A stretch of DNA of 64,000 bases from Chiua virens. Taxonomy: Eukaryota > Basidiomycota > Agaricomycetes > Boletales > Boletaceae. The stretch covers positions 496,001-560,000 of the forward strand of contig JAHNUO010000018.1 in NCBI GenBank assembly GCA_019787685.1. Direction: 5' to 3'. Under the pieces are notes generated by a model. It saw only the letters and a program-made list of their open reading frames with translations, was not told the DNA's origin and ran no database searches. Shown piece by piece: positions 35,201 through 47,470 of the stretch. Position 1 is the stretch's first letter. Each line of letters begins with the position of its first letter. A program made the position numbers and the translations under genes.

Positions 35201-37236
35201 TCGCTACGGGCAATCCGATATACTGTCGGTCCCTGAGGAATTAATTCTGGCGGCAAATCATCTGGTCATGCTTTATCTCCGACGTCTACGATCATACCTT
35301 CCTTCCTTGCTTTCCCTGATCATTGGTTGCATGTTAGGCCGGTGTACTCTCTTCGGCCGTGGCTCTCCCTTGGCCAGAGTGACTTGATTTATCTTCGAGA
35401 GACGAAGTACGTCTTCTGATGTCCCCCTCCTTGTTCGTTGAATGAACATCAGTCCTTCACGATATCATACATATCGCTCTCCAAAGCTTCGTAGTCGCCA
35501 TCTCTTGCTGCGAGCCGTGCCGTGCCAGCGATGAGACGCGGTGGGATATGCAACCTTGTAGGCGAGCCTGGGTTCTATGATCGTCATCACGAAAGTGGCT
35601 ACACAGAGACCGTAGCAGTTGGTGCGATAGCGAACATGGTTTGTTACTATCGTGACAGCGCAGCGAGTACCGTCTCAGATCGCTGACGATCGATGAAGGA
35701 TGTCCATATCCCACTCGCGCCCCTTCTGCCGTGAGTCGCACATGAAATATGGCAGGAACTTTTCCAAGCATGCGTAGATGATATGGCGAGTACCGTGTGG
35801 CCCGGGCGGCGTCGTATGCTTCCGCTCTTATCCTACCAGTACCTAGGACAACTCATCTGACTCGAATGCTTTTTTCACTCCCGCCACCACCTTCTTCTGC
35901 CTCGTCAGTTGCGCGACTCGCCCAGGGTCACGATCCAGCCAAGCTGACTCTACACTCGCCTCGATTGTGAGCTTGCGGTTGCAATGTCACCTGTAGAGAT
36001 TCTTGCGTCCCATTTCCTTTGATTGACCCTGTGCATCTGCCTTCAATGATGTCGACATACACGATCCCCATCCTAACTAACATGTTGGTAGGGGTACCAA
36101 CAACTTGAACCTTGGGCGGCTAGCTATGTCATTCGAGTCCTGCTCCGCGACGCGCCAGCGAGGGCAGTCTTCAAGCGGATCACCGGGGCCCTCGGCATCT
36201 CACAGCTTTGGTAGATTAGACTCGCTCAACGCAAGGGGAAATATGGGAGCGACGAGCGGAGCGGCCATATAAACGAACGGCACATATGCCGAGACTCCCA
36301 AGGAACTGGTCCGTCTCTCGTGACACCAACTGAATCGTATGTTCGCTCGTCCTTGTCATGTCGCTTATTAGCCCACGTCAACAGGTCTCACGACAGACTC
36401 TGGTGAGTAGTTTGCATAGGCACTTTTCTGACCTCGCTCACTTGAATGTGATCTCCGAATAGAGGATCCTGTTTCGGCGTAGAACGTACTAGCGTCTACA
36501 GAAACGGATCGCATGACTCGGAACCTGGGCGTCAGTTCTATCAATACTGTGTGGGTGTATCAGAACAAAATCAGATTTCGTGGATGTGTTGTTAAATTCG
36601 CACATTGAAGATGGTACAATGGCCAGTGCACTGGCAAGTCAGATCGTAACTAGCAACAAGAGGGGTGATAGTATCAACGATGGCCACCAACTCAGAAAAG
36701 CGAATGTCATGTGCGAGTCGAGTGACCTAACTGAAAAGAGTGATGATACATGCCATACAACTTTCTTGATCAAAATTAGAAAAAAAAATCGCAATTCCAT
36801 GCAATAGCCTGTAACACGCCGAAAATGGCCCGAGTCAGGTAAAAAGGAAGGGTAACAACTATCGCTCGGCTCAGCAGGGAAGGGGAGACGCCAGTGGTTC
36901 CTCCTGCTTCGATCGCCAGCTTTCTCGATCATGATACTAGTATTACATCAGTATATGCCAGTTCAAGATTAGGAACTTGAATGTCTGAACACACCCGCAG
37001 CGTTTTTGCGTCGTTGACCATCAGTGACGTCTCCGTACCATTCTCGATGTTTGCGTCACGCTCGAAAATGATATAGACACGTCCGGAGTAACATGGCTTC
37101 TCCCACCAACGCAAGGTAAGCGGGAGCATAAGGACTGACATGCAAACCACATTGAAAAGTAAGGAATGAGGGTCGTACGATGTGAAACTAGGATGCGTGC
37201 TGAATCTTGCGGTAGGTGTACCTCTCCCTTGCTATG
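34440..37236. other. Gene-free stretch
   Basis: About 2.8 kb. The left part to about 35200 is the end of block B. The rest has short frames only, with an A-rich run near 36780 and no recognised domain. Confidence 0.45.
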
Positions 37237-38716
37237 TCACACTGAATCGTTATCGCCTTCCCGAGTGGAGCTCAACTCCCGCATGGAAGTCACCTTGGTA
37301 ACGTCCGATCCAGTCTCTGCCGTCATGCTTTGAGGCGAGAATCTGAGCGTCGAGTGCGGTTGCTTGCTCGTCTCGTGCGTCCACGCAGTCCCCATTGCCA
37401 CGCGTAGGATCAACATCTGCGGTGATATACACTACAAAAACACGCCAGCCCATTAGTTGTAGGACACACGCTCGGCCGCAGTGACCCCGTACCATCATCA
37501 ACATGTGCGTGTATCCAATCGCATTCAGAATCTGAGTCCCTACACCAAACGCGACTACGAATGCAATCCCGGTGAGCGTACAGGGAAGTACGGACTCGAC
37601 CACCAGGGAGACGATGGCGAAATACGGCGATGCGTACTCGTGCCCCAGATGCGCCTCGAGCTGCCTGCCGAACCACAGCATACGGTAACAGATCATCGAT
37701 GTCAGGATCACAGTCAAGGGTGTGGCGACGCCGTAATATGCCATGCAGATCTGAGAAGCAAACGTCTGGAACTCGATACCGCCCTTGGTGCTGTTGACCC
37801 AGATGACTGCAATTCCGAGAACTTTGGTGTGTCAGATCGTTCGTCGTGCGCCAAAGAACAGGGGGTACCACGCATACCAAGAGTGACTATCCACACAATC
37901 GAGGGTACGATGATGATACGATAACTGTTCCATACCATCCAACAACGATAAATCTAGAACCATGGGTGAGTAACACGTCATGAACACGTCGAACACAATG
38001 ATGTTCTGATATCTCACCATCAGACCATCTGTCATCAGCTGAAGGACGACCATCGCCGTGGTGCCCAGTTCCATGGTCCAATCTGAAATATGCGCAGCCC
38101 AGTAAGCATTCGGGCCGCCTGGAAAATCTGCGTTGAGCAACCACATGTGCTGCCCAAAGCTGGCTTGCGTGGATATCCAGATGGTGACGTTCAATAACAT
38201 CACGCTACTGAAGACGGCGTAAAACACGTCGGATGTCGTGCGCTGTCCCTCATGGGCGAGCAGCCTATGCATCGTCATGAAATACAGCACCAGCTCGACG
38301 CCTGCAGGTAGGATGAGAAGTTGAGCCTGCATGTTCGTCGCCAAGCTCACCGTACAGAATGCCTTCCAGATTGATGCCCACATAGACGGCGTTCTGGAAT
38401 AGATCGCCACCTGAGATAGCAGCCATCGTGCAAAGAGAAGTGCACCTGTTCAACGTGGCAGAATTTTCCTTACATACCAGTTTTATACCGCATTGCCAGC
38501 GCGGGTCTCTTTGTCCGGGCCAGTCAATTGAATTGAAATACCAAAGACACGAGCATGCACAAAAGGAGCTAATGCGGCCGAGCTTGCCCAGAGGCGCAAT
38601 TTCTCCCGGAAGCTGAAGGCCATTGAATGCGGCGCAACGACAGGGTCACCGAGCGCGTCCGAATAAGAGGTTATCTGCGCAAATTGAAGCACAATTTGAA
38701 CAGAGGTCAGAGACAT
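37237..38716 (-). CDS. Seven-helix membrane protein (Agaricomycete family)
   Basis: Six exons on the minus strand: 38716-38650, 38410-38351, 38301-38018, 37953-37878, 37821-37493 and 37431-37237, with consistent phases, encode 336 residues. Start MSLTSVQIVLQFAQITSYSD. Hydrophobic segments include NAVYVGINLEGILYGVELVL, DVFYAVFSSVMLLNVTIW, WTMELGTTAMVVLQLMTDGL, IIIVPSIVWIVTLGVLGIAV, VATPLTVILTSMICYRMLWF, FAIVSLVVESVLPCTLTGIA and the last helix near YTHMLMMCISPQMLILRVAM. The W-X-X-GPNAYW...SDWTM region, the YRCWMVW block and the C-terminal RVAMGTAW...STLRF are typical of a large Agaricomycete family of GPCR-like proteins of unknown ligand. The first intron (about 240 bases) is unusually long for the window, so exon 1 is least certain. 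Confidence 0.8.
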
Positions 38717-38976
38717 CGTCTTGATGCTTGTGCTGGCACCGGGCCCGACTCAATCGTGGTAGACACTGTAATCAATACAAAGAAGGCTTGAAATAATAAG
38801 TGCATCGTTGAGTTGTCAGGGTCATAGTGAAACTGATATTATTTCGTACTCATGAATGGGCGAGACGAGCAGGAGGGCGAGTTCTATATAAACTCTAATA
38901 CCTACGACCAGAACCTGTATCAATTATCCGTCTAACCGGGTACGCGTCTCGCGTACAATACAAAAAGAAACAAACA

Positions 38977-41900
38977 TCACTCGCCCTCTGGCACGTCCCT
39001 CGCCTCCGGGTACAACTCATGCGCAACCTGATCCGCCAGCGCCTCCGCGTGGTCCATGGGTCCCTCGGGCTTTTCCCTCAGCGGCGCGACAGCCTCCGCC
39101 TGCTGCGCCACTGATGACACGGGCTCAGGCTCGGGAACGGGCTCGGGTATCGATTCCGGGCTCGGGGCTGGGACTGGTTCCGACGACGTCCCAGGTTCCT
39201 GCGTATCCGTCCCTCCCTCCGTCTTCACCTCAGACGCACTCATCACGCTCACCACCCGCTCCCCGTCCTTGGACTCCGACTCGGACCACGTCATACTCTT
39301 CGTCTTTTCCCCACTATCCTTGGCAAACACGTCCTTGCCAGGTTCGGCGACGATGCCAGACGGCACCGCCGTATTCGCCTCAGGCGCAACGGGCTCTGGA
39401 GGGTCGTCAGCGATGATCCCAGGGCGTTCGGTAGGTTGGTCGACACTCGCGACAGGCGTCGTCGTGGCAGGCGTCGGCACAGGGCTCGCATTGTACTGCG
39501 AATACTGTACATGCGTGTCAGCAATGAATACAACCACAAGGTCACAACACTCACATCGTCGTAAAACTCGTTGCTTTGCAAACCGCGGTTAGCACCAGCG
39601 AGGACATCGCGCGCAAAACACCTACCAGGCAAAGTCCCAGGTCTTGAGCCACTGCGCGCTCGTACATTGCTTCTTCGTCCACGGGTTGCCATATGTCAGC
39701 GGGCTAAACCTATAAAAGTTCCATATGGCAATGATGGCAAATACAGCTGCGATTTGAAGTCGGATCTTGGGTTTCAACGTCGACGTCACAAAGTCAAACA
39801 CGGCGCACGACATGAGGATCGAAAAGTAGAGTGCGGGGAGGTAGTGATGCAGGAACAATTGACGACTCATGAGGAAAAAGGGGAAATAATGGAAAAAGTA
39901 CCCGGTAAAGAGGAAGCCGCACAACGAATCGTATTTGACCACTTTGGCTGAATGTCCGGTCGAGCCCGTCAGCATGGTGAAAAAGATAATCAGACACCGT
40001 ACTTACTGTTTTCAAAGTCCCTGTACCCTCGCTTCGCGCGCAGAATAAGGAATCCACGAACGACGAGGTAAGAGATGACCGAGGCCGCGCCTAACCACCA
40101 AACGAATGGGTTGCCTATCAAGTAGATCTGGCGGTGGTCCTTGACCCAAAAGTTCTATAATCAGGTGAGCTAAAGGGTAGATCTTGTAAATGATCAAGTG
40201 ACTTACGATACCGCGGCGCAGGCGGGGCCAACTCTGCGGACGAGAGTCGTATGCGTGTCTATCCGTCAACCCAGCATTCGTCGTCCACATCACTTGCTGC
40301 AATTCCCAGAACTTGGCTAAAAATCCCGGAATCTTGTAGTTGACCCTCTCCGCATCGGGGGGTGCTACACGCCGTCATCATGGTCAGCACGCCGTCTCTG
40401 AAGTGAGAATCTGAAACACATACACTGCGGATGCTTCTCGGCAGACTCGACGTACCACAACGAATTTGCCTTGACCGCGTTCTTGTTACATGTCACCTCT
40501 TGTTGTTCGAATCCCCACTCCGGCAGTTTCACCTTGTGGGAGAAAAGATAACACCCCGTGTTCAAGTGCCTCAAGCGAAAGTGTGTCCGCAAGGTCTTCA
40601 CACGATTTCCCGAGTCCTTATCGCGCTTGGCGCCGCTATCAATCACAACCACCCAATCATCGTTGATATCGCCTTCAAACCCGGTCATGCCGTACGCTGA
40701 TACCTCATTTTGGAAGTCGACATCGGAGACGGGTGGGCGAACTTCGTGCGAGTGGAGAGCCTTGTCGGTGGTAATGTGCCGCAGCTTGATGTGTGATCCA
40801 TCCTTGATATACTCTATGGGTTGCGTAGCATAGTCATACTGGGGATAATTGTCGACGGTAGCATTGAAGATTCGCCATACGTTATTATCATCTCGGTGTG
40901 GATAGAGGGTGATTTGTTGCTCTGAATGGGTCGTTAGCACATGATAAGCGACGGGCAAGGATTCACGCACGTCCACTTCCGCCGGGATAATTGTGAGGGT
41001 GCGAGTGCAGGAAGCCGCCTTGGGTATTCAAATGACGGATAGTCACCTCGGAGCCAAGAGCGACGTCTGAGGAGCATGTCACCTATATAATCTCTCTTAA
41101 AACAAAGGCGAACGCACCAGCATAGGTATCAGGCATACCACGACCCAATGTTTGGCGGAATTCGGAGCTCATAAAAGCATCTCCATCACCTGAGCTTCCA
41201 AGGATCATGAAATGGAGTTCAAACATGGTCATGTAAAATAAGATGGGGATGGCAATAAGACACAATGCTCTTGCAGAGAAATGTCTTGCCCATGTGCGAG
41301 GTTTGACACGCGAATCCCCAAGAAGTAACCATAGCTGCAGTATCGTGCACACACCGATGGTCGCGACGGTGAACAAGCCGACCCACTTGCAAGATAGGAC
41401 TGCACCGAGTGAAAGACCGGTCAACACAAGCCATATCCACCATCGTTCGGTAAAGGGCTCTTGCTTGTCCTCGTTCGAGAAACCGACGAAGAAGAATGTG
41501 GTCAGTGCGGTGAAGAATACCAGTGGTGAATCAAGGAGAATGTGTCGCGATTGGGTGACGAGGGCATTTTCAAAGATTAAAAAGAGAGTAGCAAGTAGGG
41601 CAGTGGTGGCTCTGCAATCGAGAGCGCGCAGTGTAAGGTAGGCGAGTGGAGTGGTGGCAACACCGAGCATGGCGGGAACCATGCGCATGGCAATGTATGG
41701 CGTATTGACAAACATCCTACGAAATCAGCTCAGGGGACGGATACCTCGATATGCCAAGTGACCCTCACTTTCCAATTTCTTTAAAGTCAAAATCCCCATC
41801 GAACCCGAAAATAAATGCAGCGGCCGTTATTAACAGCTTAGCCAGTGGTGGGTGTACATCCACAAAATAACGCGTTTTGATGTAACGCCCAGCAAATTTA

Positions 41901-42257
41901 CCAAAGTGCACCTCATCGAACCTACGCGCGTAAATAGACATTAGCGCAAGACCACCCAGGACTTGATATGACGCACACGACACTATCCGGCTTTGATATA
42001 CGGAAGAGGCGGACAAACGATGCGACGACGAGTATCACGACGAGGAGCTTCCACTCTCCAGATGTTATTTTTAACCCGCCAGGAGGATTGATTTTGCGAG
42101 TTGGTCCGTAACCCTTTGCAGCTGCTTCGCGTCGCTCGTCCGCGTCAAGACCATCTTTTCGTGATGAGATTGGAGGGTATTTGTGTGCTGAAGGAATGAC
42201 ATGAGGGATACCCGGGGGTGGAGAAGCCGGTCTTCTTGCCCGAACGGTGGCAGACAT
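38977..42257 (-). CDS. PMT: Dolichyl-phosphate-mannose:protein O-mannosyltransferase (GT39)
   Basis: Ten exons (42257-41977, 41921-41769, 41716-41118, 41066-40977, 40921-40424, 40364-40207, 40154-40007, 39947-39626, 39573-39555, 39504-38977) encode 931 residues. It transfers mannose from dolichyl phosphate to Ser/Thr of proteins in the ER lumen. After a Pro/Arg-rich cytosolic N-terminus come the PMT domain with the catalytic DE motif (VVFDEVHFGKFA), DVHPPLAKLLI, TQSRHILLDSPLVFF and CKWVGLFT, then MIR domains (VTIRHLNTQGGFLHSH, QQITLYPHRD, FRLRHLNTGCYLFSH), and the C-terminal helices with SRQLFLHHYLPALYF. FDEVHFG and HPPLAK favour the PMT1/PMT4 side over PMT2; I cannot settle the subfamily. 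An extra tail of about 175 residues rich in Pro, Glu, Ser and Thr follows the last helix. The exon 4 donor (GTGGAC) is weak. Confidence 0.93.
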
Positions 42258-42904
42258 GGCTGCGGGGTGAGGGAAGGTGTTTGGACAATACCGGACTGTA
42301 CAAAACTATGGGAAATCTACGAGCGCAGTCGGTGGTCAATAAAATATGGAAATGAAATGCCTGTCACTACACGTCAATGAAGATACTCACGAATCAGGAT
42401 ATCCAGCGGATATGCGATAGGATATGAACAAACGGCGAGCGTGCAAAGTGCAAGGTACTACTGTACTGCGCTTGTTTGGTCGTGTTGGTATTACACGTCA
42501 TTATGGCCACCGCGGATACATATTTTGGCTACTATCAGGATACCCTGGTTGGTACATGATGACGGTATTGAGCCCTTTGATACTGTTGTTGTATACCAGT
42601 GTTGGCGTTTCTTATCCTGATGGTATCGTCAGGTGCCTGCCCCATCAGATGAATCAAGTGACGAGGTCCAAGTTACTAGGTACCATCCTCAAGCTCGTGG
42701 TTGTCTGTGTTTTGCGACTTTGGAACGTACCAATGACATCACGTAGTACATGTAACGCAGCGTCCTCGAAGTTATGTCGTCGTGAGAAAGGGTGGGCCTC
42801 GTGGACTTGGAACTTGTCCCACTGACACCGAGCTCTCAAAGCAGTGGACCTGGTGAGTCGTTCCCTTGATGATTTCCGTCATCACTCACAGCAATGGCTA
42901 GACG
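42258..42904. other. Divergent intergenic region
   Basis: Lies between the divergent PMT and 42905 genes, so it holds both promoters. Just before 42905 a splice-like pair (GTGAGT at about 42853, TCACAG ending near 42891) may mark a 5' UTR intron. An out-of-frame ATG lies at 42894. Confidence 0.4.
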
Positions 42905-44471
42905 ATGTCCGTCCAAATCGACCGCGTTCATACTCTTGCAGCAACCAGACCAGTGGTCAATGGTCAGCCATTCCTTCAGCACGCCAGACATGTAAAGCTC
43001 TCCTCGCCCGAATCTCAGCCCCACGATGACCGCCAGTCTCAGTTAGAACAGGCCCTCAAGCGCTCTGTAACACTCGTTATCTGGTACAGGGTAATCACCT
43101 TCCCTCGATCTCTGTCTCCCGCTGACCGCCTCTCCAGCCAAACTGCGACCCCATACGACTCACTCACGAAATATCGACGTTCCCCCTTTTCTCGCTCTCT
43201 CATTACCCCTCAGTCGTATCTGACCTCGAGCTGGGCTCGACGTCCTACATGGACACCTACAATTATCTGACGGGACACTGGGAACAACATCTGATCACCA
43301 CTGTCCGCACGATCGAGTCTGAGCAGCGCCTCTTGTACAAACTCCGGAAGAGCCTTCTCACCGGTCTGGCCGACGATGAATGCACCGGTCTCGCCGAGGA
43401 ACTTGCTCTGCAAGTTAAGAAGAAGCAAGCCTTCGCCCCAACCATGCATGCCTCACTGCCACCCCCGCACACGTCCCCCTCCCAACTCAAGCGGCCTCTT
43501 TCAGACAGCCCAGAGGGCCCATCTGCAAAGCGTTTCTACTTTCCCGATAGCTATCCCACCCATGTCTATATCCAACCCCCGATGAGCTACATGCTCCCCA
43601 CCCAAACCATACCCTATGCCCCTCCACTCGCAAGTCCGCCCCTCAATGCCCACTCACCTTCCAGAAACGGGACAGAAACGGGTGAGATGACATCACCTGT
43701 CAACAGCCCGTTTCATAGCCCAAACATGAGCCTGCAGTCTCCTGTCATGCCTCAAACCCCGCTCTACACGCCCAACACACCCAACACCGCCACACGTACC
43801 CCCTTTCCGCAACACCCACACCCGCCTCTCAAGCGTTGGCCCAACGACTACACCGTATTTGAGATCGCGGCCGGTTTCCGCGCGATGGATGCGATGGTGG
43901 CACAGTCACCCACCGCGACGCAGAAAGCCGCGTTCGAGCGCGTGTTTGGGTGTCGGTATGTCAAGAGCACGGTGTGTCGGCACCGGGGGGTGTACCGTAA
44001 GGCAGATGCTGCCGTTCGGAATCTGTTTGAGGCGATGGGGAATGACGAGCGCGCTGTGTGGGGTGAGTTTGTCAGGCGGGCGGAGGGACGGCCGTCGATG
44101 GGAAAGGGAAACGTGTCGGGCGATGAGAAAGGGATGTCGGACGGTACGTCAGGCGCGGGACAGCCCGGCCAGAACCCACAGAGTGTAGGTATGGGGCAGG
44201 AACAGCAGGGTCAGACGGGTTCTGACTCGATGATCACGTCGATGAGTCACTTGACGATGCAGCCAGGTGAGTACGACGGTGCGTGCCACGGTCAGTGAGA
44301 GGCTCTGACTGTGTTCGATTTAAAGGGCTGCAGCAGTCCCCGAACGGTGCGTTAAAAGGGTGCGTGTATGCATGAGACGACAAGGCTGATGCTCTTTGTT
44401 TGCATACAGGTCATGCACCGTCGTATGATCCCAGTCTCGTCGAGTCTGGTGCAGGCCTCTCCGACACGTAG
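42905..44471 (+). CDS. Unrecognised Pro-rich basidiomycete protein
   Basis: Three exons (42905-43090, 43138-44266, 44410-44471) encode 458 residues. An in-frame stop just before the ATG at 42905 supports this start. The first 100 residues are soluble and mixed. Residues about 150-275 are Pro/Ser/Thr-rich low complexity (MPQTPLYTPNTPNTATRTPF and similar). A structured block follows: LKRWPNDYTVFEIAAGFRAM, AAFERVFGCRYVKSTVCRHR and GVYRKADAAVRNLF, ending near residue 345, then a Gly/Gln-rich tail. From memory a similar RWP-DY-V-I-GF block occurs in uncharacterised Agaricomycete proteins, which could be nuclear. There is no signal peptide or membrane segment. I do not assign a function. Confidence 0.72.
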
Positions 44472-44769
44472 ACGTGCGGCCTGCGTGTGCTAAAGCTCTC
44501 TTACATGCACTTCACGGTTTGTCTGAATGATCCCCGGTAATATATTTTCCCGGCGTTTCAGGGGGATCAAGGTCCTCGTCACTCGCATCGCGGATGGACC
44601 ATCGTCAGCACTGGCCGTTGTTCGGATCAGCTACCTAAGCTATGTTGGGACGGTAGTACTTCAACCGGTGTAAAGTAGTACACGTTCCTGACGGAATATA
44701 TAATCGTATCCCTTTAAGTTTTACGTCTTACCACCACGTACACCTCATCCAGCATTCAACTTTATTGAC
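44472..44769. promoter_or_regulatory. Promoter region of the SAMHD1-like gene
   Basis: A TATATAAT element lies at 44697-44704, about 65 bases before the ATG at 44770. Nothing else is evident in this 298-base gap. Confidence 0.4.
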
Positions 44770-47143
44770 ATGTCCAGCACGACCGACGTCGACTCGACCC
44801 GGCCACATCGGCTGTTTCAAACGCGGCAATTCAAAGACAGCGTCCACGACTATGGCAAGTTCGAGTCTATACACGTCGCGGATCCGCGCGAAGTTCTCAC
44901 TTTTTGCTGCAGTCTCGTTTTCGCCGTGGATCTGCTCATTTATCGATACGTGCGTACGATGTCTGTCTCTCCCTGCACGGCATCCTCATCAGACGTCTAG
45001 CAAACACTTTCAACGTCTGAGGTACATCAAACAACTCGGTCTCTCCTACTACGTCTTTCCTGGCGCGGCCCATAATCGATTCGAGCACTGTCTCGGTATG
45101 TCCTGTTACCCATCGAACTGAGAACGGACTGACGCGCGCTCAGGCGTAGGCTACCTCGCCCGACTCATGGCGACTCACCTCCGCGACATGGACCACACTC
45201 TCGGCATCACCGACCAACAGATCGCGTGCGTCGAATTGGCAGGGTTGTGCCATGACCTCGGACACGGTCCGTGGTCGCACGTCTGGGACCTCATCTTTAT
45301 CCCCACGGCCCTGTACGTCCCCGCTCTTTTTCCGCGTCATTTCCGCTCATATTGAAATTCGGGGGTGCCTGTATGCGTGCCACGTGTGGGTAGACCTGAA
45401 AAGAAGGGTTGGAAGCACGAACAGGCGAGCGAGATGATGTTCGATGATATGGTGAAGACGTATCAGTTGGATATCACACCGGAGGAGGTCACGCTCGTCA
45501 AGGCGCTGATTGCTGGGGACATGGACCGTTGCGAGTACGTTCTCTTTTGTCTGATCTGCGATGGCGTGTTGAGCGCATATAGCCTGGGCAAGACGATGCC
45601 CTTCTTGTTCGAGATCGTGGCAAACCAGAGGAATGGACTTGATGTAGACAAGTCAGTCGCACGCGTGGTGGTGGGTTCATACACGTGCTAACATGCGGCG
45701 GCGACAGATTTGATTACATCTTGAGGGACTGCCACGCGGTGGGCGATAAGGGAAACATTTCCATTTCAAAGTGCGTGTGGATACATCGTTCTCCCAGCCA
45801 ACACACGTTGACGCCTCGTGCAGACTCATTCGCTCTGCACGCGTCGTCGAAGGCAAGATATGCTACGACATTAAGGACGCCAACCAGATTTACGAGCTGT
45901 TCTATACCCGGTTTTCTCTTCACAAGCGGATTTATAATCACAAGACCAGTGCGTGTTTTTTGGTGGCGATAAGTCATAGGCCTATGGATGTCCAACAGCC
46001 AAGTCGATCGAGTTCATGGTCATTGACGCGTTGCTCGCGGCGGAACCGCATCTCAAGATCGCAAACCTCGTCGTGGATCCGAAGCGATACGTCTTTCTCA
46101 CTGATGACCTCCTTAGCAAGATTGAGGAGTCGACGGAGGAGGTAAGTCTTACTCTCCTTTCTTCTCAACCACTGCCCATGCCGCCGTTGCAGGAACTCGA
46201 ACTCGCCCGCGCGATCGTCGAGCGTATCCGCACCCGCGACCTCTACAAAGTCGTCGACTACAAAGTGTTTTTGCACTCGGACCACGACATGATCAAAGAC
46301 AACATCACCGCCGCAAAGATCGTCGCCGTCGCAAAATCAGGTGTGTTGACAGGGGTGGACGAAGAGCTCATCTCGCAGCTCACGCCGGACCACATCGCCG
46401 TGTCCTGCGCAAACTTGCACTATGGCAAAGGCGCGTCGAACCCGCTGGACTATGTCACGTTTTATTCCAAGAAACGCCCAAACGGTAGGTGCCTGCGTCG
46501 CCTTTGCTCGCCTGACAGTTGACCACGCCTGGTAGAGTGCGCCCAGGCGGCTTCCAGCGATATCTCCCTTCTCATGCCGTCCTCGTTCGCCGAGGTCTGG
46601 CTGCGGATCTATACCAAGGACGGCATGTTCCACGGGCTGATCCAAGCCGCGTACCGACACATTCTCAAAGGGCTTGTCTCGTCGGAGCCCCACGCGCAGG
46701 GCATGACCCCCGAGGAGCCCGAGGAGCCCGGAGCCCAAGCTCAGGATGGGTTCGACCCGGATACGTCGGGTGGTGTGCCAGTGGTGACGATGATCAGCGT
46801 GGACGACGATTTAGATCTGGAGCCTGCCACGGTGAAACGTTGGCCAGGTCTACCGCCCGTGAACCAGATGCCGGCGACGCCGAGGGGATTTTCGCGAAAC
46901 TTGAGCACGGCGTCGATCGGGTCGGGGGCCGAGCATCGGTCGCGTTCCACCGGCCGCACGCCGAGTTTTTCGGACAACCAGTTTACGTCGGTGGCGCCCG
47001 ACTTTAGAGCTCCGTCGCCGACGCGCAAGCCGAAGAGTAAGCGAGGGCGGGAGGTGAGCGAGAGTATGGAGAATGAGCGGCCGAGGAAGAGCGTGAGGTT
47101 GTTTGAGAAGGACAAGGTCCAAGATGGGGATGTCTTGCCTTGA
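44770..47143 (+). CDS. SAMHD1-like HD-domain dNTP phosphohydrolase
   Basis: Eleven exons: 44770-44854, 44913-44949, 45001-45095, 45144-45312, 45394-45534, 45583-45651, 45708-45770, 45824-45948, 45999-46141, 46193-46484 and 46536-47143, total about 608 residues. The HD-domain metal ligands appear in order: [15 protein letters not shown] (first His), [11 protein letters not shown] (His-Asp pair) and later [12 protein letters not shown] (final Asp). RRFQRL-like [14 protein letters not shown] and [13 protein letters not shown] are family signatures. SAMHD1-type enzymes hydrolyse dNTPs to deoxynucleoside and triphosphate, controlling nucleotide pools. No N-terminal SAM domain is present, as usual in fungi. 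The last exon adds a disordered tail of about 170 residues that is rich in Ser, Pro and basic residues, with KRGRE and RPRKSVR as possible nuclear signals. The first intron starts with GCAAGT (GC-AG). Confidence 0.92.
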
Positions 47144-47214
47144 ATGGGTGATGTTCTACTTTCGTTTCCATTCTCGCGTTTTGAGACTGGTGACCAGTCC
47201 GTCATGTTCCCTTG

Positions 47215-47470
47215 TCGACGTGCTGGTCATCAGCCAAGGCATGTTTACAGATTCTTCTCGTTGACTCGTCTCTCGGATGGCCAATACTGTACAGTATAGA
47301 CAGCATTCCGTTGCATGGTATCGGTTATATCACTGACAAGGTCCCCTTTTTACACGTGCATCTTCATTGGATGTGGATCATATACCTATAATAGAGTCGT
47401 ACTCACATTTGTCAATATGATCAAGTTTTTGAGCAAAGCGGTGGTCTTGGTTCTCGTTGGGTTTTGTTGC
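47215..47470 (-). pseudogene. Decayed 3' fragment of thymidylate synthase
   Basis: This stretch aligns by eye with the 3' end of the intact gene at about 51090-51345, in the same orientation. Shared words include TACTGTACAGTATAGACAGCATT (shortened here: CTGTACAGTATAGACAGC near 47287 and 51131), TCATCTTCATTGG and GAGCAAAGCGG. It corresponds to the 3' UTR and roughly the last 45 codons, with point changes and small gaps; GATCATATACCTATAAT replaces coding sequence and breaks the frame. It lies just beyond the SAMHD1-like stop codon. Confidence 0.75.

Noticed and set aside
39056..39592. 178-residue plus-strand frame, Ser/Gly-rich
   Set aside because: Mirror of the repetitive Pro/Glu-rich tail of the PMT gene on the other strand.
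44855..44912. Possible retained sequence in the SAMHD1-like first intron (alternative exon without GC donor)
   Set aside because: Reading through gives a frame unlike the family; splicing at GCAAGT restores [15 protein letters not shown], the expected core sequence.
42258..47143. Mating-type or secondary-metabolite locus
   Set aside because: No homeodomain, pheromone receptor, polyketide synthase, NRPS or terpene cyclase is present anywhere in the window.
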